Notes under the pieces: model-generated
What the model was told of the DNA's origin: nothing
The model's database searches: none
The model's input: only the letters and a program-made list of their open reading frames with translations
In this document: positions 1-8,186 of the stretch, piece after piece
Position numbering within the stretch: the first letter of the stretch is position 1
How the letters are laid out: the number at the start of each line of letters is the position of its first letter
Program-made: the position numbers and the translations under genes
Assembly: GCA_902776435.1 (NCBI GenBank)
Contig: CACYQB010000012.1
Coordinates: forward strand, 1 to 64,000
Source of the DNA: an uncultured Bacteroidales bacterium
GTDB taxonomy: Bacteria > Bacteroidota > Bacteroidia > Bacteroidales > Muribaculaceae
Direction of reading: 5' to 3'
DNA length: 64,000 nt

Positions 1-258
1 TTCGTCAATCCATGTCTTCAATGTCCACAGTTCTGGATGCCCGTCGAGATAAGAATTGCCGCAGCCGATCTGGTCGTATGAGATGACTTGCCGACCTGTA
101 TCGGCGATGCAGTCGAGCACCTCGAAATAGTTGTGTGTACTGCCCGGACCGCCGTGAAGCAGCAACAAGGGAGCCTTCTCTGAAGGTTCGCCTACGATAC
201 GATAGTAGGTCTGGTAACCCATAAAGGGCATATAGCCCTCAGGGATGCGATTGTTCAT
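1..258 (-). CDS. Proline iminopeptidase-like alpha/beta hydrolase (N-terminal part only)
   Basis: The window edge cuts this gene; 86 N-terminal residues are visible, beginning MNNRIPEGYMPF. The stretch LLLLHGGPGSTHNYFEVL carries the HGGPG oxyanion-hole motif that is diagnostic of the proline iminopeptidase branch of peptidase family S33, followed by SYDQIGCGNS. The catalytic Ser, Asp and His lie outside the window. No signal peptide is visible, so a cytoplasmic aminopeptidase or amidase releasing N-terminal proline or a similar residue is the expected role. The ATG at 256-258 is the only sensible start. Confidence 0.85.
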   Translation of the reverse strand, partial: MNNRIPEGYMPFMGYQTYYRIVGEPSEKAPLLLLHGGPGSTHNYFEVLDCIADTGRQVISYDQIGCGNSYLDGHPELWTLKTWIDE

Positions 259-388
259 ATTAATATTCAACTTTTAGTTATCTTCCGTTTTAGGATGCGA
301 AAATACGGAAAAGACTCCAGATCGGCAAGCTTTTAAGGGATTATTAACCTTGATTGTCTTTTTCTTGTATGTCTAAATAGACAGGTAC

Positions 389-1201
389 TTATGGCTTTCT
401 TCGGTGTGACAACACCCACTCGATCCTTTCGGGAGTGAATGCTGCAGATGTTGCTTCGTGATGGTCCAACCCTTCCAAAAGTTGGAAGACGGCATTGCCT
501 CCGAACAGGTTGATGTCATCAATCAATTGCTTCACTTGTTCGCACCTCGTTTCTAATGTACCTCGTGTACAAATTATGGGAGTACGAGCCAATTGTGAGG
601 TATTATATCCCCGATATCCTCCCGAGGCCACCATGGCAGCGGCAAAATAGTCCGGATAGTCGGCAAGCAGATACCAAACGCCTTGACCGCCCATCGATGA
701 GCCGAAAACATAGATACGCGTTGAATCGACGCCGAACTCTCTCACATAGTAATCGGCCAAAGCCTTGACATACTTGTTACAGGCCTCGCATTGCTGTGGC
801 TCACGAGGGCGACGCTCACCAGGCGATGGGCGACCGCCACGATTGCGCTGCCGAGGCACATCTCCGTTCCATGAAGCGTTGCCCGGACATTGCGGCACGA
901 GGTAATAGGCTTTGATGTTGTTCCCGTTCAGGTAATCATAAATCTTGCCCACAGCAGGCGACATCATCTGTTTCTTGTTGTCACTTCCGCCGCCGCTACC
1001 GCCATGCAGGTAAATGGCCAAAATGGGTTGAGCGGTGTCTTGCGGAGCGGTTAGCACTTCGCGATACCTTAACTTCTTGCCCTGTAATTTCGTGGCCTTG
1101 TCGCCAAAAATACCGAGTAAGTCTGACTCTGTTTGAGCGTTGGCCCTAAACAACAGTGAAGTGAATATCACCAATAATATGAGAGAAACGTTTTTAGTCA
1201 T
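389..1201 (-). CDS. Secreted alpha/beta hydrolase (feruloyl-esterase/PHB-depolymerase-like)
   Basis: 270 residues with a clear Sec signal peptide (about residues 1-22, ending RANAQ). YLHGGSGGG near residue 64 is an oxyanion-hole loop, and GSSMGG at 167-172 places the nucleophile at Ser169; a His in the LDHHEAT segment near residue 246 is the likely catalytic base. This arrangement fits esterase D / feruloyl esterase / poly-hydroxybutyrate depolymerase-like exported esterases. An insert rich in Arg, Pro and Gly (about 116-137) precedes a Cys pair (CEACN). Substrate not predictable; a plant cell-wall or other ester in the periplasm is plausible. It is oriented like its upstream neighbour but separated by about 180 bp. 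Confidence 0.8.
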   Translation of the reverse strand: MTKNVSLILLVIFTSLLFRANAQTESDLLGIFGDKATKLQGKKLRYREVLTAPQDTAQPILAIYLHGGSGGGSDNKKQMMSPAVGKIYDYLNGNNIKAYYLVPQCPGNASWNGDVPRQRNRGGRPSPGERRPREPQQCEACNKYVKALADYYVREFGVDSTRIYVFGSSMGGQGVWYLLADYPDYFAAAMVASGGYRGYNTSQLARTPIICTRGTLETRCEQVKQLIDDINLFGGNAVFQLLEGLDHHEATSAAFTPERIEWVLSHRRKP

Positions 1202-1296
1202 GTTGCAAATTTAGGTGTTTTCTTTGAGAATCAAACATTTTTTCCAGTGGTTTGCACTTGGCTCTTGTCCAGTATCATGCACGGTGGTGGCTCCTT

Positions 1297-1372
1297 CTCG
1301 CTGGGTGCGCTGTAGTTCAGCAGGTGCGGAACACGTGGCCGCCATCGCCCATGTCATAGTCAGACATGAACA
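1297..1372 (-). repeat. 76-bp direct repeat, copy A (pairs with 3392-3467)
   Basis: About 68 of 76 positions match the copy at 3392-3467 in the same orientation. The two copies bracket the whole beta-helix lipoprotein gene. The match covers the peptide tail plus roughly 20 bases beyond its stop. Confidence 0.85.
1317..1367 (-). other. Second copy of a 16-residue peptide tail, in frame after the stop of the beta-helix gene
   Basis: Directly after the TAA stop of the 600-residue lipoprotein gene, and in the same frame, the minus strand encodes MSDYDMGDGGHVFRTC and a TGA. The same 16 residues end the small ORF at 3412-3546. The two DNA copies differ inside this stretch only at two third positions, both synonymous (GGC/GGT and CGC/CGT), whereas the bases after the stop differ more. 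It may be a translated mini-peptide, a read-through tail, or the remnant of a duplicated small gene. Confidence 0.5.
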
Positions 1373-1382
1373 GCTCACGGGT

Positions 1383-3185
1383 TTACCAGTGTCCGCCGCC
1401 TCCGGGTTGGGTGTTGGTGAAATTATAGGTGGTGATCATGTTGCTCAGCGTGAGTGAGGCAAGCGTTGAGCCGCCAGTGACGCTAGCACCGGTTACCAAG
1501 CCGTCAAAATTGCTGCCACCGCTGACGGTTGCTCCCGTCGTCAAAGTGCACTTGCCACCCTTGGTCATGCCTGGAGCGCTCGCCAGCAGTGTGTAACTGC
1601 TGTAACTGCGTGGCACGGCAAAAGCAAAGAGGTTGCTGCCGTCATTGCCAGCAAGGGCGATATAAGTGCCGCTTGTCAGGCTGCTGCCGCCGACGATGGC
1701 CACGGGCTGGGTCGTGCCGCTCGTGCTGGGCGTTGAGGTCGTACCGCCGATGCCCAGAACGGTGCCGCCGGTGATGGTAAAGGTGTTCTGGTCACAGTCG
1801 ATGCCTTCCTCGGGCGAGGTGGTGCCGCAAGCGACAACCGTGCCGCCGCTGACGGCGATATTGCTGTTGCTGTCAATGCCGTCGTTGTTGATGGCATAGG
1901 CAAACACCTGGCCGCCACTGATGGCGATGTTGCCCTTGGCATTGATGGCATCGTCGTATGCATAGACCTGCACCTTGCCATCGGTGATGTAGAGTTTGCC
2001 TTTACTCTCGATGCCCTCGCTGTTTTCGCCTCCTGTTGCCCGCACCATGATGTCGCTGCCCGCCAGATGGATGTCTCCGTCGCCCTTGATGCCCTTGGGC
2101 GACGTGCTGTAGCGTCCATAGCTATAGACCGTGCCCGTGGTGATGACCTTAACAGTGCCGCCATCGAAGTGCATGGCCTGGTCGCAACTGATACCCTTGC
2201 CACCCTGGCCGGTGCTCTTCAGGCACAGCGTTCCTCCGCTGATGGTGAAGGTGCTGTCGCACTTGATGCCGGCACTGCCGTTTACGTCATTATCGTCGCT
2301 GTCCCACTCGCCAGTGCCCGTGGTGATGGCCGTGAAGCGTCCCCCATCGATCTGGATGAAACCCTCACTCTTCATGCCCTTGGCTGCCACACCGCTGCAC
2401 TCCACATTGATGACACCGCCACGCATCAGGATAGCGTCATTGGCTTTGATGCCGTTGCTGGCAGTGTTCTTGACGTAGATGTTGTTGCCCGGTCGGAACA
2501 GGATGTAGTCATCGCTGGTGATGCCGCCCTTGCAGTTGGCCAGCACCTTGAGATGGCCACTTCCGCTGAAGAGTAGTTTGCCCTCGCTGAAGAGCGTCGC
2601 CTTCATGTCCTCGTCGGCTGGCGTGTCATAGCTGCTGCCGTCCTGCAGCGTGTTCCATGTACCGTCGGCCAGTTCGATATAGCCACGCTTCTTGCATTGG
2701 CTGTTGATGGCAGCACCAGAGGAGTTGGTGATACTCACCCCGTTGAGCCGCAAGGCATACTTGCTCTCGCCATAGAGCTTGAATGAGCCGTCGCCTGTCG
2801 TGCCGCTCAGAGTATAGCGCACGCCCTTGACCGTTGACACCACTGTGACATGGCCGCCACTGACGGCGACGCTCACGCCTGTCACCTCACCGCTGACAGT
2901 GGCATTGTCGGAGCCGTTGTAATTGATCTTGATTTCGTTGTCAAACGTGTTGTTCTCAATGTAGTCCTCGTCGCTGGAGTCTATGGTCTCACTCTCAGAG
3001 AGCGCAGTGCTATCGACCGCGATCGTGAATGAGGTCAGTTCCCCTATAGAAGCAGTGGAGCCTCCACTTTGAGAGGAAGGGACCTCGCCATTCGGGTTGA
3101 AATCTGGTTCAAAGGGTGATTCCTCTGCACATGACAGCAGTCCTGCGATCAGCAATGCTGTGATTAAATACCTTGTTGTCTTCAT
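1383..3185 (-). CDS. Cthe_2159-like carbohydrate-binding beta-helix lipoprotein
   Basis: 600 residues starting with a lipoprotein signal (MKTTRYLITALLIAGLLSC, lipobox LLSC with Cys19). The rest is a run of short strands with recurring ISGGTV, ADGTW and GIKCDSTFTISGGT motifs, the hallmark of the carbohydrate-binding domain-containing protein family typified by Clostridium thermocellum Cthe_2159, a right-handed beta-helix reported to bind cellulose and pectin-like polymers. Expected location: outer membrane surface, as polysaccharide-binding protein. The protein ends PGGGGHW; an in-frame copy of a small peptide tail follows the stop, and a small ORF with the same tail lies upstream on the same strand. 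Family call is firm; ligand unknown. Confidence 0.85.
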   Translation of the reverse strand: MKTTRYLITALLIAGLLSCAEESPFEPDFNPNGEVPSSQSGGSTASIGELTSFTIAVDSTALSESETIDSSDEDYIENNTFDNEIKINYNGSDNATVSGEVTGVSVAVSGGHVTVVSTVKGVRYTLSGTTGDGSFKLYGESKYALRLNGVSITNSSGAAINSQCKKRGYIELADGTWNTLQDGSSYDTPADEDMKATLFSEGKLLFSGSGHLKVLANCKGGITSDDYILFRPGNNIYVKNTASNGIKANDAILMRGGVINVECSGVAAKGMKSEGFIQIDGGRFTAITTGTGEWDSDDNDVNGSAGIKCDSTFTISGGTLCLKSTGQGGKGISCDQAMHFDGGTVKVITTGTVYSYGRYSTSPKGIKGDGDIHLAGSDIMVRATGGENSEGIESKGKLYITDGKVQVYAYDDAINAKGNIAISGGQVFAYAINNDGIDSNSNIAVSGGTVVACGTTSPEEGIDCDQNTFTITGGTVLGIGGTTSTPSTSGTTQPVAIVGGSSLTSGTYIALAGNDGSNLFAFAVPRSYSSYTLLASAPGMTKGGKCTLTTGATVSGGSNFDGLVTGASVTGGSTLASLTLSNMITTYNFTNTQPGGGGHW

Positions 3186-3391
3186 CGTCTTGCCCTTTCT
3201 TAATGTAAATGTGTTAAACCTGAAACTATATGCGCCTATCGGCGGATGTCTATCTATTTAACGTAACAAAATACGACATCTGTGTGTAGCCCTACTGGCT
3301 TTTCAATGTACAGCGTCTTTCTTTCAACGAAACTCTCATCTGGCTCCGTTGACTTTTCGTTCCGTTCCGGCCGGGGCAAAGAAGAAGCCAC

Positions 3392-3467
3392 CTTGCTGGG
3401 TGCGCTACGGCTCAGCAGGTACGGAACACGTGACCGCCATCGCCCATGTCATAGTCAGACATGAACA
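3392..3467 (-). repeat. 76-bp direct repeat, copy B (pairs with 1297-1372)
   Basis: Same-orientation partner of the copy at 1297-1372; together they flank about 2 kb containing the beta-helix lipoprotein gene. Confidence 0.85.
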
Positions 3468-3546
3468 CCTTGCCGCTGTCGGTCTTGAAAGCGGCCGACG
3501 CGTTGAGCACCGGGATAGTTTCTACACTGTTAAAATTTAACTCCAT
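3412..3546 (-). CDS. Small 44-residue protein with conserved DMGDGGHVFRTC tail, function unknown
   Basis: ATG at 3544-3546 opens a 44-codon ORF that begins MELNFNSVETIPVLNASAAF and ends MSDYDMGDGGHVFRTC, then TGA. It lies about 230 bp upstream of the beta-helix lipoprotein gene on the same strand, so the two may share a transcript. The tail is repeated after that gene with only synonymous changes, which supports real translation. No signal peptide or membrane segment. The start codon sits inside the arm of a strong hairpin (3541-3581). The layout (charged/polar N-half, Gly-rich C-half ending in Cys) could suit a peptide precursor, but no modifying enzyme is adjacent; I do not recognise the family. 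Confidence 0.55.
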   Translation of the reverse strand: MELNFNSVETIPVLNASAAFKTDSGKVFMSDYDMGDGGHVFRTC

Positions 3547-3581
3547 AATCTTGCGGTTTTAGTTTCCGCAAAATTATGGAG
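3541..3581 (-). promoter_or_regulatory. Hairpin covering the start codon of the small peptide gene
   Basis: Arms 3541-3556 and 3566-3581 (CTCCATAATCTTGCGG and CCGCAAAATTATGGAG) pair at 15 of 16 positions around a 9-base loop. On the minus strand the 3' arm contains the ATG of the 44-residue ORF, so in RNA the start would be sequestered. Could equally be an upstream terminator-like structure. Confidence 0.5.
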
Positions 3582-3712
3582 TCTGTTCTGTTGTTCAAAA
3601 GACAGAGTTAATAGCCATTCATGGGTAGCATAATAGCATTACTCTAAACGCAGAATTGTTGAATAAGCACACTGCTTAATGATTGATCACAATGATTTGA
3701 GTTTTGGCAGGA

Positions 3713-4063
3713 TCAAATATGCGCTCGCTTACATCCGCTATAGGTTATTATGGGTATTTCATCATAAAACGCTTCAGGGTCATAGTCCAATTCAATGACA
3801 AGAGAAGAATCATTCAAGACCTCTACTTCCCTGGAAAGATATCTCACAAAAGAAAACTTAAGGGTATCACCTTTTTCAACTTCAATGCTGAAATTGCCAT
3901 CAAAATCCGCACAAACAGCGCGGTCGGTACCTTTTATCTGAACGACCGTAAAAATCAAAGGCTCTTTGTCTACTGCGTCAACTACCTTACCAGTTATCTT
4001 AAACTGTTCAGCATTTACACTACACACGAGCAATAGAAATATGTATAGCAAAAACTGTCTCAT
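3713..4063 (-). CDS. Exported CarboxypepD_reg-like (SusC-plug-type N-terminal) small protein
   Basis: Starting at the ATG at 4061-4063 (the longer frame would need a TTG), the protein has a signal peptide MRQFLLYIFLLLVCSVNA followed by EQFKITGKVVDAVDKEPL...DFDGNFSIEVEKGDTLKFSFV, the carboxypeptidase regulatory-like beta-sandwich that normally precedes TonB-dependent receptors. Here it stands alone (116 residues) and ends with a short unrelated tail. It is a close paralogue, at DNA as well as protein level, of the gene at 33142-33825, with which it shares the signal peptide and the domain but not the C-terminal part; it may be a truncated copy. Role unknown; expected in the periplasm or outer membrane. 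Confidence 0.7.
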   Translation of the reverse strand: MRQFLLYIFLLLVCSVNAEQFKITGKVVDAVDKEPLIFTVVQIKGTDRAVCADFDGNFSIEVEKGDTLKFSFVRYLSREVEVLNDSSLVIELDYDPEAFYDEIPIITYSGCKRAHI

Positions 4064-4135
4064 GATGCATTCCTCCAATTTTTATTCGCAAAGATACAAC
4101 TTTTATCCAATAATCACATAAATAATGCGACGAAA

Positions 4136-4345
4136 TTATAGATGTACTTCGAGGCCGTTGATCTCGAAGATGCAGCAGATGCGGGCCTGGCGTATCTGGT
4201 GCGAGTCGAGCAGCTTGAATTGCTGGATACCCTGGTAGAAGTTGTAGCGAAGGGGGATGCAGTTGTGCCAGCACTGGATTTCCCCACTCTTGGTCCAGAG
4301 CTTCAGGTCAACCGGGTCGCCGGCCTTGAGCAAGTCGAACGCCAT
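4136..4345 (-). CDS. Small hypothetical protein
   Basis: 69 residues beginning MAFDLLKAGDPVDLKLWTKS, with balanced composition (WTKSGEIQCWHNCIPLRYNFYQG, then IRQARICCIFEINGLEVHL). No signal or membrane segment. The antisense frame is open too, but the minus-strand product has a normal hydrophobic pattern and a sensible ATG, so I favour it. It resembles small Bacteroidales proteins of unknown function by style only; no family is assigned. Isolated between short intergenic stretches. Confidence 0.4.
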   Translation of the reverse strand: MAFDLLKAGDPVDLKLWTKSGEIQCWHNCIPLRYNFYQGIQQFKLLDSHQIRQARICCIFEINGLEVHL

Positions 4346-4464
4346 AGAGCTTGTTCTGATGGCTAAGGCGCCGCCAAGTTTAGATAATCTGCGAGGAAAA
4401 CATAAGGCTCTCCAGTTGGGTGTTCAATGTGACTGACATATTCTTCATGCGCCTTTGGCGCAGA

Positions 4465-4491
4465 TTAGTGATGAGTGGTTAGTGATGAGTG
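4465..4491 (+). repeat. Tandem 13-base repeat
   Basis: TTAGTGATGAGTG occurs at 4465-4477 and 4479-4491. Lies in the otherwise featureless gap before the promoter of the next gene. Confidence 0.6.
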
Positions 4492-4581
4492 AATTTTCTA
4501 TCGCAAAGGTAACGGATGGAGTCTCTACGGCAAAAGACAACGAAAAAGCTATCAAAATCGCAAAATGGCAATGGCATAGTT

Positions 4582-4612
4582 TTTGCTTGTATAATATTAT
4601 TATGTAACTTTG
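4582..4612 (+). promoter_or_regulatory. Bacteroidetes-type promoter
   Basis: TTTG at 4582-4585, 19 bp, then TAACTTTG at 4605-4612: an exact match to the -33/-7 consensus. It lies 22 bases upstream of the membrane protein ATG at 4635. Confidence 0.7.
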
Positions 4613-4634
4613 CAAGCATAGTGAGGAGGACAAG

Positions 4635-5036
4635 ATGTTTAAGTATATCTATTACCGGATATGTAAGGATTGGGAAAGAAAGAAGGAACTTGGACCTGCA
4701 AAGTGGCTTAGTTCTTATTTTCTTTTTCTCTTTTTACCGTTTGCATTCTTGAGCGGTATGCTCATGGACAGCGACAATAAATTGACATCCATGCTCGGTT
4801 CGTTGCCTATTTTGGCATTAGCCATGTATTTGTGTAACCGATTCGAGAAAAGGATGAAGAACTATACACCTCCAGAGCGATTCAAGAAATTTGATAACAC
4901 ACCATTGTATTGCTTTACTGGACCACTTGTTATGCTGGAGATACTGTGGGGCTTGCTTGGAACTGTGCTAATGATTTTCTGTGTTATCGAGCCTTTCCAT
5001 CTTGAAGGTTGGCTCTACAATCTTTTGGTCCAGTAG
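4635..5036 (+). CDS. Hypothetical inner-membrane protein
   Basis: 133 residues with about three membrane spans (around 27-42, 52-66 and 97-118), separated by a basic loop NRFEKRMKNYTPPERFKKF. No signal peptidase site; N-terminus basic (ICKDWERKK). A GGAGG-like run precedes the ATG by several bases, unusual for this genome, and a consensus promoter lies just upstream. No family recognised; monocistronic by spacing. Confidence 0.6.
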   Translation: MFKYIYYRICKDWERKKELGPAKWLSSYFLFLFLPFAFLSGMLMDSDNKLTSMLGSLPILALAMYLCNRFEKRMKNYTPPERFKKFDNTPLYCFTGPLVMLEILWGLLGTVLMIFCVIEPFHLEGWLYNLLVQ

Positions 5037-5070
5037 ATTTATAATCGTATCGTGGCCGCAAATGAATAAA

Positions 5071-5102
5071 GCCGGGCGTTCCCCATCGAGGGGGCGTCCG
5101 GC
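5071..5102. terminator. GC-rich hairpin, possible terminator
   Basis: GCCGGGCG...CGTCCGGC imperfect inverted repeat with an inner CCCC/GGGG pair, 35 bases after the membrane protein stop. No clear T-run. Confidence 0.45.
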
Positions 5103-5248
5103 GCTGGTTTCATGAGGAGGGGACTGCTACCCCCATCTTGTCAAAATTACTTTGCAGTCATAGGTCGTCAATAGACAAAGGTTTTGTATCTTTGCAGAAG
5201 TTTAAAGACTAATAATAATTGGATTTTTCTATCAGTTGATTGGGCACC

Positions 5249-5384
5249 TGTGTCATCATTAGCTGTTGAAACTGTTGATCGCTCTGCGCGCGAGAAATTA
5301 AACGAGAATCATAAACAAATATTTTTGTTTAATTTCTCGGCCGCTAGGCCGATTAAAAACACGATGCGGAATTATGATACGCCC
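5249..5384 (+). repeat. Intergenic element, family R, copy 1 (short, diverged)
   Basis: Contains the family's core TTTAATTTCTCGGCCGCTAGG...CCGATTAAA and ends in ATTATGATACGCC. The 5' end (TGTCATCATTAG) is diverged and the CTTTAGCTCGGCGAAGCC block is missing. The 3' end runs into the leader of the M28 peptidase gene. Confidence 0.7.
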
Positions 5385-5421
5385 ACGTCAGGGAAAAGTC
5401 CTTTTCCAACAACCTATATCT

Positions 5422-7014
5422 ATGAATATGCTGATGAGAATGAATGCTAAAGTGTTGGTGACGGTAATTGCTTTTGTCGCCATGGGGTTGGCAACTGCCA
5501 GTGCACAGATTACACAGGAACAGTTGCGAACCGGAAGTGACGAACAGCTGCTGAGGGAATGGACAAAGGTGATTTCCGGTGATGAGTTTGGCGGAAGAAA
5601 GCCCATGACACCCTATGAGGACAAGACGGTGGACTATCTTGCCAAACAGTTGGGGGTAATCGGTTTGGAGCCTGCCTTCAACGGAAATTGGTTCCAGCCC
5701 TTTGAGATGATTGCAGTCACAGCCAAGCCCGTGGGTAGCAGGCTCTCTGTGAGCGGGAAGAAGAAATCGGTGCTCCGCTATCCCGACGATTTGATCATCT
5801 GGACGACTCGCGCAACCAAGAAAATTGACCTGAAGAAGGCGGAGTACGTGTTCTGCGGTTTTGGCATCAATGCGCCTGAATTCGGCTGGAACGACTACGA
5901 GGGCATCGATGTGAAAGGCAAAATCGTGGTGGTGATGGTCAACGACCCCGGCTTTTATGACAGCCAACTCTTCCGAGGACGCAACATGACCTACTACGGT
6001 CGCTGGTTATATAAGTTTGAAGAGGCACAGCGTCAGGGTGCCGCCGGTTGTCTGGTCCTCCACCACACCGAAGCCGCCAGCTACGGGTGGCATGTCTGTG
6101 TGAATGGCCACCTGAGCGACAATCTCGCCATCTATGATCCGGATACCCGCAATGCTGGCGAGTTGGCAGTCAGGGGATGGCTGCATGAGGACGGTTGCCG
6201 GAAACTGTTTCTTGCGGCCGGCATGGATATGGACAAGGCACTGGCTGATGCCAAAAAGCCGGGCTTCAAGAGTTTTCCCCTGAATGTGAGAGGTGATGTG
6301 AAAATGAATGTGACTTACGACATCCAGAAGACGCACAATGTGGGCGGCATCCTTCGGGGGAGCGGCCAGAATGGTGAGGCCGTAGTGTTCTGCGCCCACT
6401 GGGATCATCTGGGCATCGGGAAAGCCGATGAGCGCGGCGACACGATATATAACGGTGCTGCCGACAATGCATCGGGTGTGGCTGGAGCGTTGCTCGTCGC
6501 CAAGAAGTTCAAGGAGATGCCCCAGACGCGTCGAGACCTGCTGTTTATCTTCCCGTCGTCTGAGGAGAGCGGGCTTTTTGGCTCTGCATATTACTGCGAT
6601 CACCCTGCCGTTCCGATGGCGAAGACTGTGGCTTGCCTAAATTTTGAGAGCATAGGTCCTGCCGAACTGACGCACGATGTCGTGATTCTGGGTGGTGGGG
6701 AAAGCGACCTGGACAATTATTATGTCGCTGCCGCTGCTGCCCAGGGCCGGTATATCTATTTCGACGATGACAACTCCGACGGCTGGTTTTACCGTTCCGA
6801 CCACTATAATTTCGTGAAAAAGGGAGTGCGTGCCGTGGTGTTGGAAAACGGCCAGCATCCTGTGGATGTGACCAAGCCCAATAAATATCCTATGCCGGTA
6901 TGGTATCACAAGCCCTGTGACGAGTATCGTGAGGATTGGGATGTTAGTGGCACTTTGTCCAACGTGAACCTGATCTTCAGCATAGGCCTGTCCTTGTCCA
7001 ACAATTCCCGATAA
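5422..7014 (+). CDS. Secreted M28-family zinc aminopeptidase with PA domain
   Basis: I start at ATG 5422 (530 residues) because it gives a good signal peptide ending ATASAQ; the frame is open further 5' but only through the R element. A protease-associated domain (about residues 125-235, with GWNDYEGIDVKGKIVVVMVNDPGF) is followed by the M28 catalytic core: CAHWDHLG (His326, Asp328), AADNASG (Asp348), SEESGLFGS (Glu381/382) and SDHYNF (His461), the expected two-zinc site. It would release N-terminal residues from peptides in the periplasm. Monocistronic by spacing. Assignment to the family is firm; specificity unknown. Confidence 0.92.
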   Translation: MNMLMRMNAKVLVTVIAFVAMGLATASAQITQEQLRTGSDEQLLREWTKVISGDEFGGRKPMTPYEDKTVDYLAKQLGVIGLEPAFNGNWFQPFEMIAVTAKPVGSRLSVSGKKKSVLRYPDDLIIWTTRATKKIDLKKAEYVFCGFGINAPEFGWNDYEGIDVKGKIVVVMVNDPGFYDSQLFRGRNMTYYGRWLYKFEEAQRQGAAGCLVLHHTEAASYGWHVCVNGHLSDNLAIYDPDTRNAGELAVRGWLHEDGCRKLFLAAGMDMDKALADAKKPGFKSFPLNVRGDVKMNVTYDIQKTHNVGGILRGSGQNGEAVVFCAHWDHLGIGKADERGDTIYNGAADNASGVAGALLVAKKFKEMPQTRRDLLFIFPSSEESGLFGSAYYCDHPAVPMAKTVACLNFESIGPAELTHDVVILGGGESDLDNYYVAAAAAQGRYIYFDDDNSDGWFYRSDHYNFVKKGVRAVVLENGQHPVDVTKPNKYPMPVWYHKPCDEYREDWDVSGTLSNVNLIFSIGLSLSNNSR

Positions 7015-7179
7015 GGCATTTCGTTTTCTGATTGAAGGCATTATCTGTATCTTTGACTTTAATTGGCTTCAATATATCTCATCTCTCGTTCCCGCCATTA
7101 TTGCATAGTGCTACTGGCCGGGAGCGAAGGCTTGGGGGGCATCGATCTGTTAAAGTCATGTTAAAATCGTCGTTTTCTC

Positions 7180-7212
7180 TTGACTCGTCCCTAAGGGCAC
7201 ACATTAACTTTG
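7180..7212 (+). promoter_or_regulatory. Candidate promoter of the MerR gene
   Basis: TTG at 7180-7182 and TAACTTTG at 7205-7212 with a 22-bp spacer. The long spacer is what MerR-type activators act on, but no clear dyad was seen between the boxes. Confidence 0.5.
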
Positions 7213-7248
7213 CTTTCACTTAGCAATTGCTTCATAACATCGCGCGAT

Positions 7249-8073
7249 ATGAGTAAGAAAACAAGGTTAAAAATCGGAGAGTTCTCCCAGTTGATGCAAG
7301 TCACAGTAAAAACTTTGCGTCATTATGAGCAGAAGGGTCTGCTGTTGCCTGACGAGGTAGACGAGTGGACAGGCTACCGCTACTACAGCATCGACCAGAT
7401 GCAGAAGTTGCAAGCCATCCGTGACCTGCAGCGCCTTGGATTCTCGTTGGATGAGATCAAGGACTTGTTCGTGGACAACTCGCATATCCCAAGCATCCGG
7501 CAACTGACCGAGAAAATCAAGGAAACGGAAGCGCAGTTGAAGCAGCTGATAACCCGCCGCAACCGACTGCTCGACTGGAGGAACACTCGCAAAGAGATGA
7601 AGACAATGGATAAATTCAGCATTCAGTCACTGCCCGAAATCATCGTGGCAAGTCATCGTGAAGTCCTTCCCGACTACGCCGCCATCGGCTCCATGTGCGT
7701 AGAGATAATCGCTCCCGAGATGCAGCGTCTCGGCTGCAAGTGCCCACCGCCAGGCTACTGCTTTACTGTTGAACATCACAGGGAGTACAAGCCGACGGAC
7801 GTGGACATTGAGTATTGCGAACAGGTAGAGGAGATGGGAGAGGACAGTGCCATCATCCAGTTCAAGCGTCTGCCCGCAGTGCCTAAGGCGCTCTGCATGA
7901 AGCACGTCGGCCCGTATGAAAGATTCTACGAATCGTACATAGAAGCTTTCCGTTACATAGAGGAGCATGGTTACAAGCCTGTTGGTCAGTTCCGCACCTG
8001 CTACGTTGATGGAGTCTGGAACCAGGAGGACCCCGAGAAATGGCTTTCAATCATTCAGATACCGATAGAATAG
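7249..8073 (+). CDS. MerR-family regulator with GyrI-like effector domain
   Basis: 274 residues from ATG 7249 (MSKKTRLKIGEF). Residues about 5-75 form the MerR winged helix (LMQVTVKTLRHYEQKGLL, then TGYRYYSIDQMQKLQAI), followed by a dimerisation coiled coil (about 80-115) and a GyrI-like/SOUL small-molecule-binding domain (about 120-272, ending EKWLSIIQIPIE). This is the BmrR/TipA type architecture: activation of a nearby promoter on binding a hydrophobic ligand. Two genes downstream on the same strand (methyltransferase and ZIP transporter) are natural candidate targets. No metal-binding Cys pattern of the CueR/ZntR type is present. Confidence 0.88.
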   Translation: MSKKTRLKIGEFSQLMQVTVKTLRHYEQKGLLLPDEVDEWTGYRYYSIDQMQKLQAIRDLQRLGFSLDEIKDLFVDNSHIPSIRQLTEKIKETEAQLKQLITRRNRLLDWRNTRKEMKTMDKFSIQSLPEIIVASHREVLPDYAAIGSMCVEIIAPEMQRLGCKCPPPGYCFTVEHHREYKPTDVDIEYCEQVEEMGEDSAIIQFKRLPAVPKALCMKHVGPYERFYESYIEAFRYIEEHGYKPVGQFRTCYVDGVWNQEDPEKWLSIIQIPIE

Positions 8074-8186
8074 CCGTTTATCCTAACCGCCCCCAAAAAA
8101 CGATGGGGTATCTTGTAAACTGGAGGCTGGATTGTGAGTTCCCTATTTGCGTTTTCTCCTATTTTTAGGGCAATAAGAGCAAATAA

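Noticed and set aside
1676-2576. Several overlapping open frames on both strands across the beta-helix gene
   Set aside because: They follow from the repetitive GC-rich codons of the Gly/Ser/Thr-rich protein.
1383-3185. Regularly spaced repeats resembling a CRISPR array
   Set aside because: The periodicity is that of the beta-helix coding repeats; no identical direct repeats with unique spacers.
3406-3414. Selenocysteine at the TGA that ends the HVFRTC tail
   Set aside because: Stops follow shortly in frame, there is no recoding hairpin that can be recognised, and both copies end at the same TGA with diverged sequence after it.
4142-4366. 74-codon plus frame opposite the small hypothetical protein
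   Set aside because: Val/Glu/Leu-biased antisense translation; the minus-strand frame has better composition and start, although neither is certain.
5184-5450. 88-codon plus frame before the M28 gene
   Set aside because: Made largely of the R element and overlapping the M28 start in another frame.
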